From Hirundichthys speculiger (lineage: Eukaryota > Chordata > Actinopteri > Beloniformes > Exocoetidae), in contig JAGFBZ010000817.1 in NCBI GenBank assembly GCA_018398805.1, forward strand, positions 948,001 to 1,012,000: DNA of 64,000 bases, read 5' to 3'. Below, in pieces: positions 36,734-47,672 of this stretch. Numbering within the stretch: the first letter of the stretch is position 1; each line of letters begins with the position of its first letter. The notes beneath the pieces were generated by a model. It ran no database searches and was not told where the DNA came from. It saw only the letters and a program-made list of their open reading frames with translations. Made by a program: the position numbers and the translations under genes.

Positions 36734-39700
36734 TTAATCTTCCTTTTTGGCTGTCTCAGTCTCTGTATCCTGAGAGACCTCATTTCCAGAAACCGCTGCA
36801 CACACAGAAACACACACACACACACACACACACACAGGGGATCATTACACAACATTTTCTCTCAGTTTTGTCTTACTAATGACTTTGAGCTTGCTTGACA
36901 TGACTACCACCGTCATCGTGTTGACAACTCAACAGCTGTCTCACGTGCCCTCAGGGCAGTGTTGAAGAAAGAACTGCCATTCCTTTTTCACATTTGGCTC
37001 TGATAAACTGGTTTAGTAGTTATTTACTACAATGCACAGCCAGTACAGCAGCCTTCAGACAGCGTTAGAGTCCAATAAAAACTATGAAAACCTGTCTTTT
37101 TCTTTTTTTTTTTTTTTTTAAAGAAGGGGCGTTTCAGGCCTAAAAGTACAACATGTTCTGTAAGTAGATGCTGGTCACATACGACAAACCATGAGCTCTT
37201 CCAAAACAACAAGACAACCGTAGAATGTTGCATCCTAATATTAAACAAATTATTAGTAATTTGAAAAGCTGAAATCCAGTTTTCAATACACACTTCAGGA
37301 GCTGGAGATCCATCCCAACTGTTATTTTCATGGGTGTCATGTTCTGGGTCTCTAAAAAGCGCCTAGAGACTATTTGTGTTATAATAAACACTACACAAAT
37401 AAAGTTAAATTAAACTAAATATGGAGAGACGGGATCACATGGAGACAGCAAAACCATGTACACTCATAATCTCGCTTGCAGATCATTTGAATCTACCAAT
37501 CGAGCTAACCTGCATGTTTTTGAGCCTGAGTTCTCCCACACAAATATGGGGCGAACATGCAAACTCCACACAGAAAGACCTCAGCCAAGAATCCAACTGT
37601 GAACCGTTGGTGCAACAGTGCTAACCACCACAACACTGTACTGCCCAATACTCAGACCAGTATGGGAATAAAATAAATAAAAAAGACATACTACAAATGA
37701 TATAACGGGTGACTCAGGTTTTCTTCTGTATAAGCAGTGCAAGAATATTTACATTGTTTTCTGTCATCCGAAAGCAGCAGAGCATGATTATTATGCAGGC
37801 AGTTCACAATAGAGCACAATAAGCGAGAGTTGCCTGACTGGAGCCGTTGTTCTGACAACATGCTGCTGTAATCAACATGCTCTTCATTTCTCACGCTGGA
37901 AGTGTATTACTGGTTTTTGTTTCTTACACTGTGTTATCTGTTCAGCTTTCTGACCCAACAATATCCCATTCAGTCTTCCAGCTGCAGCACAGCAGCTTGG
38001 AGACGCTAACTAGCCAGTTACCAAAACTTTGACTTTGTGTTCCAGGACATATGAAGGAACATTCAGCAGTAACATGGATGTCAAAAAACATTTTTTAAAC
38101 ATCATAAAGTCTAAAATCATTCCATTCCCTCTCGTGTCTTTCTGCTTGTTTGCACATGCTTAGTGCTCACATGTGTGGAGAGATTTCCCAGCTATTTCAG
38201 CCAGAGGCGATGCTGCAGTGTGTGACCTCCAGCCAAAACCTGTCTCATGAATTGAGACGGCTCCTTGAAGGTTGAGTTGGCGTGACAGGTTTGTCAGGGA
38301 AGCACTTTTGCATTTCGCTGCTGTCCTTCAGCTCTTTTATTGTGAAGGAGAATGAAATCACACCACATTGCAGTGCACTTCTGAAAATGCATGCTGTTGT
38401 GTATTTTGAAATTGGTGCAAATATTTATTTATTTATTTAAATAGGCTAACAAAAAAAGTGGCATTTCTGAGAGTATGAGACAGTGTAATCTTGGGTATTT
38501 CTTACCATCTGGTGAAGGTTGTTGAGCTGGATCAGCAGCAGGCGCTGGAGGTGACAGGACTTCAGATTGTGCTGGGGTGGCCTCGACCACAGGAGCCTCT
38601 GCTGTGGACTCTGAGCTCGTGCTTGCTGCTGCGGCTTCGCTTGCTACTTCTGGAGGAGTTTCTGAAACACTCAGACCAGGTGCTGGTGTTTCTGAATTCT
38701 GGACCGGTTCAGCAGCAGCTCCCGTCTCTGTACCCGGGGTAGCGGACGCCTCCGTGTGACCCTCCTCTGTTGGTGGGGCTGTCTCAGCAGGGGCCTCGGT
38801 TTCTGCCTCAGCAGACACTGGAAGCATCTCTGGAATCGTTGCTGCTGCAATAGCTGTGTTTATTACAGGTATTACAGGCTCTGCATCATCTGCAGGCACT
38901 GAGGATTCTGCTGCAGCTTCAGTTGGCTCTGAAGCTTCAGCTTGGAGTTGAATCCTCATTTGGTGCCACAGCTTCAACTGGTGGTGAAGACTCGTTCGAA
39001 ACTCCAGTTGGTATTTCTAATGCAGTCTCTGGTTCAGAAGTTTCAATAAGCGGTGCTGGCTCTACAGGTGCAGCCTCTACAGGTGCAGCCTCTTCAGGTG
39101 CAGCCTCTACAGGTGCAGCCTCTTCAGCTGGAGTGTCACCAGCTGCTTCAGGTGGGAGCCTCATCTGCCACTACAGCCGGGGCCTCAGCTTCTCCCACAA
39201 CTGCTGGCGTAACTTCTGGCTCAGATGCAGCTGGTTCAACAGCTGGTGCTTCAACCACTTCTTCAGCGACAACAGGGGTCTCTTCAATAGCAGATTCAGC
39301 AGCAGGGACTTCTTGTGTGTCTTCAACCAGGACTTCTGCCACAGGAGGGGCCTCGGCCAGCACAGTTTCGACCTCCGTTGCTGGTACTGCCTCCACTACT
39401 GCAACAGCAGCTTCATGCTCAGCAGAGTCTTCAGCGAGACCAGCGGCTGTAGCCTCTTCTGCCATCTCTTCACAAGGTTCTGGCTGCTGCTCGGGAGTTG
39501 CTAAAAGGTCTGCTCCACATCCAAGATCCTCCTGGGCCTCCAAGGCCACTAACACGGGCTCCATTTCTTCTTCATTTCCTGGCTGCAGATCACCTGGTAA
39601 AGCAGTCTGCACAGGCAGCTGCATCTGGTCCTCAATGGTTTGTGCATCTTCTGAGATGATACCGTTTCTGACAGCTGTTGAAACAAAGATGATGAAAGAC

Positions 39701-41925
39701 AGATAGTTAGGGTTTAAGTCTCGCAAGAATCCTAAAGTTACGATATCCTGGTATGGAAAAGACAGAAGTCAAAACAAAGTCACAAATTTCTCCTTTGTAA
39801 TTACAAAGTGTTTTGTTTTTGTAATCAAAAATTAGAGAGTATGGAGAAATTTCTGTGGGCAACGGACAAGATGTGAAAAAAATGAATGGCCGTTATAGCT
39901 GAACTGCATCAGAAACAGACTTGTTTCTGAGGTGGAAACTACTTCTTTGGCTCAGGAACACTTTTGAAACCCACTGTCAATGAGAGCTGTCAGGACACAG
40001 CTCAAAATCCAGGACCTGTGATGTTAGGAGCTCCAGTTAAGTACGTGCCATACAGTCAGTAACTTGCACATCTGTGATGACATCATTAATGCTGAAAGAC
40101 GTATACAGGTTTAGACCAACATGTGCTGCGATCCAAATGGCATCTTTGCCAAGTCAGGACTAAAACTGGGGGTGCTGTTAAGATGAGATGATTGCAGCTC
40201 AGTGGTGAAAATGCTGCAGTTACCAGCTTTTTTTGTGTATATTTTTTAAATAAGTAAAGCTCAAAATCTTTATAATAGCTTTTATTTCCAAACATACAAA
40301 TGCACTGGGAACACTGCACATTCTTTTCCAAAGCAAAACATGAAGAGAAATTTGATGCATTTTTTTTCATGTTGTTAACACTTGACAGAAAAGGGAAAAT
40401 TAGGCTGTCAAAATAAAAATAGCATTGTAGAGTTCAGTTAGTGACGGCATTAATTCTTTAAATGTAGGTTTTAAATAGGTGACATGCTTTAATGATGAAG
40501 GCAGTAAATGTTGAACATGCTGGTTATAGAACATTTCTTCCTGACAATCTGAGTAAACTAGGTCGTTCCTGACATTGTTCAGAGGAACAGTGTACTTTAA
40601 TTAAAGAGTTGATTAGAGAGAGGAAAATATGTATAAAGAAGTGCAGAAAATGATAGACTGCTCAGCTAAAATCATGTCAAATGCTTTAAGATGGCAAACC
40701 AAAACCAGAAAGACATGGTGAAAGAAAATGGACAACTACCATTTGAATGGATCATAGAAGAGCCAAAATGACAAAAACTCAGCCAATGATCAGCTCCAAA
40801 AACAGACATGGTGAACGGTAAAAATCGGTGAACTTTACAGTTCAGGTAGCAACTCAGGTAGCAATATTAACAATTCTGTCCAAAAAAAACAAAATTCTGG
40901 ACTGCAACAAAACTTTTGCGTCATTCCTCCATGTTACATCAGATCTGCTCCATGTGTTCACTGTCCTGCTGTTCTCTAGCTGGTTACTGCAGTGTGGCTC
41001 CATCTAGTGGCACAGATGTGTAATGACAACAGAAAAACCTTTCCTCGATTATAAAACAAATTCAGTTCTGTGGCACATTTTTTAATTTCGTATTTTTGAT
41101 CCAAGTCTAAAATTGAAATGTAAAAAAACTGTCAATTTTTTCTTTTTTTATGTGTGTTAGATTAAAAAACGAAAAAGATAATAAAATGTCACTTTTTATT
41201 TATTTTTTTTTTTTTTTTGATTGACAATTAAAAATGGAAAAAGTGAATGATACATGGATTGGTAAAGTTACTGAACTTTAACATGGACATTTTCATTTTA
41301 ATTGTTCTCCCAGATGGAGGATTTGACAGAAACAAGGTTTTTTGTCACAACTGACAAGTTAAACTACTCGTTAAAAGTGTCTGCTGTTACCTCAGAAATT
41401 ACCTGTTTTAATGTTCTGATTGTGCTGAGCCACAATCATTTTGTTGGATTTTGTTTGGAGACTTTTTTTAAATTTTTTTTATAAAAACAGGAAGACATTA
41501 ATGCCCCGGCAGTGGCAATTAGCTTTATTTTATTTTACATTTTTTAAGATGAGATTTACATTAAATATGTGTTACTGACAAGTGCTGATGTTAAAGGTGT
41601 TTGAACAACAAATGTTATGGCACTTTAGTTCATATGACAGCAGAACATTCAAATAAAAGCGCATTTTACACTACTTTTAAATTCATTATTTGATTTTGCG
41701 TATACAATGCGATTAATCGCGATTAAAAATTTTAATCGTTGCCCATCCCTAATATATTAGGGATGGGCAACGATTAAAATTTTTAATCGCGATTAATCGC
41801 ATTATTTTCCTGATTATCACGATTAATTGCATTGTATACGCAAATCAAATATGAATTTAAAAGTAGTGTAAAATGCACTTTTATTTAAATGTTCTGCTGC
41901 CATATGAACTAAATGCCATATACAC

Positions 41926-41974
<49 letters not shown>

Positions 41975-44230
41975 TATATCGCCCTGTTTGTTCTGTTTAA
42001 TTCACAGTGTTCCAAGTTCTTGGGAAAGAAAGTTTGTGCAGACACATTTTAGTTCAAGTCAACATAGAATGCAAAAGTTAGAAAGTAAGTAGTGAGGGGC
42101 ACAACCATGTACCAAAGAAGTGTTTCATTTCCGTACTTGAAATTGTGATTTATTCAAGCCCTGGGGAGCAGCAGTCTCGGAGGAAATAAAATACACGCAA
42201 CTATGGAAGAGCCATCTTCATCTTTCAAGTCATTTTCTAGTCTGTAAGCAGAGCAACAGCCCTCAGATGAAAATATACTGCAGGAGGATCAAAAACGGAA
42301 TTGAGATCCTTGAATTCAAATGAATTCATCACACATCCCAGTTACAGCAATCACAACATCCTGATAGTCCCTCTTGTTTTACAGCAAGCTTCCTCCCAAA
42401 AACATGGAGTGGACATTGTTCATGAATGAAACAAGCTGAGAGGGTTCATTTAGCTGAATAGGTGGATAATTTTGATGCTTCAGCGTCCTGATTTTATTCG
42501 TCTGTCAGAAGGTTTACAGAGACCTCAGAGTGATGGGTGGAAGGGAATGTGACGGCCTGGCAGCTTGCTTGAAAATGTGCCAGTGGAAGAACACACAGCT
42601 CAGAGAGGCATTTTGACTGACATGACTTTGGTCCAAAACTAGTAGAATGGCAAAAGTTCCTGCTTTCAGATATTTTACCATCTTTAATATAGACTTCTGG
42701 ACTCCTATGTTTAAGCCATAGATATAAAAAAGCTTGAATCATTTACTGTTTTTTTGTCAGAAATCCACCTTTTCCACCCACTAGCACAAAATCTGGAAGT
42801 TGCCGTCTGAACAACAGATCAACCTGTAGCTTTGTTGTTTCTGTTGAAAAGTGTGAAAGCGACTGTTCGCGTCGAGACAGATACAGCTGCTCCAAGCATG
42901 GATGACTTGTGTGTCAACATGGTTTAGCAGCCAAAGATGACAGAGATCCCAGTCAAAACAGTGCCATGGCTGACTGGAAGTACAGGGAAAAGAGGGGGAG
43001 GGGGGACATGGCGCAAACCAGGGGCCCAGACCGGGGACGGGACCAGTGGTGGTGTATGCCAGTTCATGGCATACAGCCGGTTTGTGAGACAGACAGCATA
43101 CTGTATGCATTAAAACCTCCACCCATGCGGCCACAGTTAGAGCAGTTTGCCTGGGCAGAGAGCACAATAACTGATTTTCTGAGTGTGGTGATGTAAGAGT
43201 CTGGAAAGCTTCTCCAGGTGACTAAAGCTGCCTGGCTAGAAAAACAATGCTCTGACACAAGCATCATACAGTGACAGAGGGGAAGTGGAACATGTTGTAC
43301 ATTCACACAAAGGGTGCTATATGAGGCAGAGGAAGATCATATGTTCTTTTTTCTATTGCTCAAATATCGGTATAAACCAGAGTTGCACATCAAGTATCAG
43401 ACTTTCTAAAAGAGCAGACAGGGACTGTTCGGATGTTAGTATGTGGAGAGCTGCAGTAGGAACACAGTGTACATACAGCTGTGCCTGGCATGATACACAC
43501 ATGTGGCAGTAAGTTGTGTGGAGCCATGAATGGACAATCATGGGCCGTGTCATTTAGTGGGCGTTTGCGTAGGCTTGAACACATACACTTATGTAAAGTC
43601 ATAAAAATAAAACAGCTACGACACAAACAATGTCAGCAAAAACAAAGTTCGTAAGTATTTTGGTGTCCAACTCAGAGGGATGAGAAGGCCATGCGTCTCC
43701 TAACTTCTCTGCTTTCTGCAGTCCAACTAGTTGTTATCATAGGAGATGATGGCATGCCACTACATTTAAAATACGCTTTGGATAAAAACATGAAGCAGAT
43801 GGATTCTAATTGCTGGAGCACATCCGTTTTAATCATATAAAATAAATAATTTATGTTCATTGTGGTAGTTTCAAGAAGCGTCTTAAATCATGAATCACCA
43901 CAGCAGACTGGTTGGATTGCAAATCTTGCCTCAGGCTTTTAAATGGACTCCTAAACACTCCCAGTTGGCTTTCCACACAGCCTGTGTATGCTGTCCTAGA
44001 TAGCAAGCTCAGATCACTCAGTTTGAAGAGTTTGATAAGCATTGTCATACTGCAGAGGTCAGCTCTTTCCTGGGTTTCATTCCATCAATAAATCGTCGGA
44101 TGATTATATCAACAAGTGGTCACAAAACTAGAAAAGAGGATAAATAACGATTATCACTTGTGGTCACTGATGGGAGAGTTACTTAACATGAAAAATTCTG
44201 CACTTGAGACAGTGAGGTGAGCTGTGCAGG

Positions 44231-44284
<54 letters not shown>

Positions 44285-44582
44285 CACACTGTGTACCAGT
44301 GCAACCAGCAGCAGTCAGGCAGCCTCCAGCAACACAAGACTCAATACAACTTTTTAAGGCACCTCCTGCTCACACTTTTCCAATCGTAAAGAACTCATGC
44401 TGTGTTCAACATCTATAAAAACACACATTCTAAAGAAAAATGGTAAATGGATACTTTTACATTTACAAACCTTCCACAGGTGAGGCTGACTTACCCACTG
44501 TGTCTCCATTGCTCTCTTCAGGCTTTGTGCCTGGTCTTTTCTCTTGATCAACAGTCTGTGCACTTGATGATGAACAGCCCAT
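36734..44582 (-). CDS. erich5: Glutamate-rich protein 5 (uncharacterised)
   Basis: Three coding exons in transcript order: 44582-44495, 39674-38506 and 36795-36734. The start MGCSSSSAQTVDQEKRPG has Gly2 and Cys3, the pattern for N-myristoylation plus palmitoylation, suggesting membrane attachment. It is the vertebrate ERICH5 start. The large middle exon encodes a low-complexity Ala/Glu/Pro/Val-rich chain with tandem EAAPV-type units, likely disordered. The last exon reads AVSGNEVSQDTETETAKKED then TAA. Splice phases are 1-1 at both introns. The middle exon is 1169 nt, two more than phase allows, and its reading frame changes twice (near 39154-39156 and 38942-38943). Removing one base at each gives a continuous chain and about 438 aa. 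Function is not established. Position next to RIDA and the start motif support the name. Confidence 0.85.
36810..36836. repeat. (CA)n microsatellite
   Basis: About 13 CA repeats just upstream (in transcript sense) of the last ERICH5 exon, within about 15 bases of the splice acceptor at 36796-36797. Confidence 0.95.
36840..38505. other. ERICH5 intron 2
   Basis: It contains a 14-base A tract near 37107, the reverse-oriented ggcgctttacagag-type repeat fragment at 37325-37415 and the fish repeat at 37485-37650. No gene. Confidence 0.5.
37485..37650 (+). repeat. Teleost interspersed repeat, second copy
   Basis: Shares aactccacacagaaagacct and an ending of the form gtgctaaccaccacaacact with the copy at 8690-8935. 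It is noncoding, in ERICH5 intron 2. Confidence 0.6.
39061..39130. repeat. 15-bp coding minisatellite in ERICH5
   Basis: Four perfect-length units alternating tctacaggtgcagcc and tcttcaggtgcagcc, plus a fifth partial. On the coding (minus) strand each encodes a five-residue acidic/alanine unit (EEAAP or VEAAP type). Confidence 0.95.
39675..41440. other. ERICH5 intron 1, proximal part
   Basis: AT-rich intronic DNA with a long T tract at about 41199-41218. No coding or RNA feature is supported. Confidence 0.5.
41455..41925. repeat. Head-to-head pair of the repeat seen at 22640-22935
   Basis: The left copy (about 41455-41751) runs in the same orientation as 22640-22935. The right copy (41758-41925) is an inverted partial copy carrying gttctgctgccatatgaact. 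They meet in a perfect palindrome (41706-41803). Confidence 0.8.
41706..41803. repeat. 98-bp perfect palindrome
   Basis: Arms of 46 bases (tgcgattaatcgcgattaaa ... cgttgcccatcccta) pair exactly with the downstream complement across a self-complementary centre, atatat. It is a potential cruciform, followed closely by a TA microsatellite. Confidence 0.95.
41928..41980. repeat. (TA)n microsatellite
   Basis: About 25 TA units with a single acata interruption near the end, next to the inverted repeat pair. Confidence 0.95.
42000..44220. other. ERICH5 intron 1, distal part; unclassified
   Basis: No exon was recognised. The stretch 42850-43260 is less AT-rich (it includes gggggaggggggacatgg) and may be an old retroelement fragment. 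Open frames there on both strands show no motif I know. Confidence 0.4.
44234..44280. repeat. (TG)n microsatellite
   Basis: About 23 TG repeats in ERICH5 intron 1, some 215 bases from the first coding exon. Confidence 0.95.
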
Positions 44583-45170
44583 GTTTAGAAACAAAAAGAG
44601 TGGAGATGAATCAGAAACTGGAAGCTATTAAAAGAGCAAGCAAACACAAGTCTGAGCGCTGCCTGTTTTTACAAAGACAGAGACTTCCTAGCAGTGCAAG
44701 CATGGACAACTAAACTCTCTCCAGTCCCTAATGTTCCTAGAACATCATTATCTCCCCTCTTCTATGCGTTCATGCATGGCCTGCTGCCCCCTTTTTTCCC
44801 CAGACAACAATCTGTTCTGAGTGTGCAGCTCCACAGCGCAGGCTGTATTGCTGAGTGTTCCCAGTAAGTGTTCCCAGTAAGTGTTCCCGAACTGCCTCCT
44901 GCTCACAGTTGCACTGTTCATGCAGGAGGAGGAGACAAACATGCACATGAAGTGTCCTCCCCTTTAAAATCTGCTCTGGAGGGGATCCACCACCTTGTGG
45001 TAATGTTTAGAATGACACACACAACAAATTTATTTCTGTTTTTTTTTTTTTTTTATGTTACATGAGGACAAAAAATATATATATCATAAATTTTAATAAA
45101 CATCATACAACACTGAATCAGAAAGAAATGTAATGATATGGAAAATGCCAATAAATATAATAATGCTGTC
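44583..45170 (-). promoter_or_regulatory. ERICH5 5' flank and probable promoter region
   Basis: Sequence upstream of the ERICH5 ATG. It contains an imperfect tandem of agtgttcccagta-type units at 44858-44895. No TATA or initiator was confidently placed. A T tract lies at 45040-45054. Confidence 0.35.
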
Positions 45171-45179
45171 TAAGTTAAT

Positions 45180-46520
45180 TTAAACTGAATTTATTTGTAT
45201 AGCACCAACACACAACAAAAATAATGTCAAGGCACTTCGCACAAAAGACAAGTCCGTTACAGACAAGTCAAAGACAGTCCAATCCAATCCAAATTCACTG
45301 TAATTCAGTTAATCTTATTCATTCCAATAGATGGCCAAATAAGGAACCCAGCAGATTTCATAAAACTTTTACGTCAGCCCAACCCCTCCTTCCTGCACAA
45401 GCACAAGGCAGCTGTGGAGAGGAAAATAAACTTATTAACAGGGTTAAGAAAAAAAAAACTTCAAGCAAAACTGGACTCAGAGATTACTCAGGGATATTCC
45501 ACCCATAAGACTCAAGAGAGAACAATTTCAGTTGCAATAATTATGACATATGTGTAAAAGAAGAGTAAAGAGAAGAGTGTGAAGGAAAGAGCCCAGTGCA
45601 CCATGGGAGGTCCCCCACAGTCTAAGCCCATAGCAGCATAACTGAAGCTAATTGTTTCGGTTATCTCAGCCAGCCCTAACTAGAAGCTTTATCAGCAAAA
45701 AAAAAAGTTTTAAGCCTAATCTTAAAAGTAGAGAGGGTGTTTGCATCCTGAACATTTACTGGTTCCACAAGAGAGGAGCCTGATAACTGAAGGCTCTGCC
45801 TCCACTTCTACTTTTGGAGACGCTTTTGGAGACTTTTGGAGGAACTACAAATAAGCCTACAGTCTCAGAGCCAAGTGCTTGCCTTGTGATAATATAGAAC
45901 TGTAAGTTCTTTAAGGTCAGAATGAGACAGACCTTTAAGGGCTCTTTATATGTAAGAAGAAGAATTTTAAATTCAATCCCAAAAAGGAACCCGATCAAGG
46001 GAACTTTAATTCATTTTAGGATATCCTTTTATAAGGAACTGCTCCGGTCCAAAGACATCAACCTCAGTCTTATCTGAGTTTATCAGTCATACAGGTCACT
46101 ATGTCACATGTTGAGACATGTTTGTAAATCAGATGGCTGATTAGTGAACAGACATACCTGAGTATCATCTGCATAGCAATCAGGGTTTATGCCAACCTAC
46201 CTAATAATTGTAGAGTCTATGGTCATGAGAAGACTGTTGGTTACTTTCACTAGTAGTGTTTCTGTGCTATGATGTGACCTAAATCTCAACTGAAACTCTT
46301 CAAACAAATGATTTCTATGAAAAATGGTCAATTAGTTGATTTGAAACAGTTTTTTAAAGAGCTTTAGGAGTAAAAGGGGGATTACATGTATCTATATTTG
46401 GCCAATATTCCTAGATCAAGAATAGGTTTTACACCAACCTTAAAAGTGTCAGGTACATGGACCATCAATGAAGACAGATTGATGACACCCACCAGAAAAA
46501 TATAAATTAAGGGAAAACCC
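45180..46520 (+). mobile_element. Percomorph dispersed repeat, long copy
   Basis: It begins with gaatttatttgtatagcacc and carries several blocks typical of an abundant percomorph repeat: aagttttaagcctaatctta near 45705, tggttccacaagagaggagc near 45760, and aactgaaggctctgcctcc near 45785. The order and spacing of the blocks fit one long, old copy. There is no intact protein frame. It fills most of the ERICH5-MATN2 spacer. Confidence 0.65.
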
Positions 46521-46529
46521 TCCTTGAAC

Positions 46530-47672
46530 AGTCATGTTGGCACAGAGTCTAAGAGACATGATGAAGCTATTATTCTGCAGTTTGAATGGTCTATTTCATC
46601 TTCGGTCTGGAGCACATTGTGCTTATTTCTTCTTTCACATCCCTACCACTGCTAAAATGCTCCAATCTCAAATTTGCATCATTTTTTTTTATTTTCATTT
46701 TCCAAATTGTCCTAACTTTTTGATTCTTTTTTTGGATTTAGAGTTGTAATTTACCACGTGAAACAATTTCAGAACTGGTGTAATGAAAAAAACAATCCAC
46801 ACAACAAAAATATGAAGTACAACATGTTTATGTGTCAAGTCAACTGTACAAAGAGTTACTTATATGAGAGCATGAAGTACGAAATATATTGTGCTTTTAC
46901 ACACGTGGGTCTACAAAACACTGTTATAAACATGTTCATGACACCTGTCTCCAACATAAATGCTTTTGAATCAATCATAGCATTTTTAATACTGAGTCAA
47001 TACATCTTTGGGAGGACAAACTGATATTAACATAGATAACAGAAGCTGTCACAAACTCGTCATAAACACGGCAGCTGAGTGGTTAGATGAACACCATCAG
47101 ACTAGTGCAGATGCCATGATCTGAAAAACAAGTGTCTGTGTTTCAAACATGGATGTGTTTAGGTTTCAGTAAGTTAAAGCTGGTAATATTTTCAACAGCC
47201 CTCAAGGCTACTATAGCAAACCTTTAAAGAAATATCAACTTAGCTTCCTGTGTGGTGAACTAAACCCTGAGGTACTACTGTTGGAGGAAAAAAAAGAAGT
47301 TGCTGGTAGCATTACCGTTTTCTTTTGTTTTGTTTTTACTTTATGCATCACTAAGTTCAAATGAAATTAATTGTCTGAAAACCTGCAAAATAAAATATGA
47401 TTTAAATTCCAGTTTCAATCTGCTTGTCAAATGCAACTTGGTGCAGGAAAGTAAGGAATGGCACAGTGTCAATTCTTTAGCCATAACTGCAGAAGAAGAA
47501 GGCCTAACGAGGTTGTGTGATGACAAGACCACCCCTCAAACATCACAGAAACTGAAACTGAACACTGTACCATACTGCTGTAGACAGTGTTACATTTGCA
47601 TATGTTCCAGCAGTGCTTGTCCAGCATGAACAAGGGATCCTGCAAATATGGGGATGAACAGGTGTCAGCCTC
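46530..47672 (-). other. MATN2 3' UTR and flank
   Basis: Downstream of the matrilin stop codon (47673-47675, minus). At least the part next to the stop should be 3' UTR. Several AT-rich candidate poly(A) signals exist and none stands out. No other gene is supported; RPL30 was looked for here and not found. Confidence 0.4.

Noticed and set aside
38923..39706. Long plus-strand open frames (193 and 217 aa) opposite ERICH5
   Set aside because: They are antisense readings of the Ala/Glu/Pro-rich minisatellite exon; low-complexity DNA keeps several frames open. There are no splice or start signals of their own.
46758..47024. 88-aa plus-strand open frame in the MATN2 3' flank
   Set aside because: AT-rich, no recognised motif, no splice support; probably chance.
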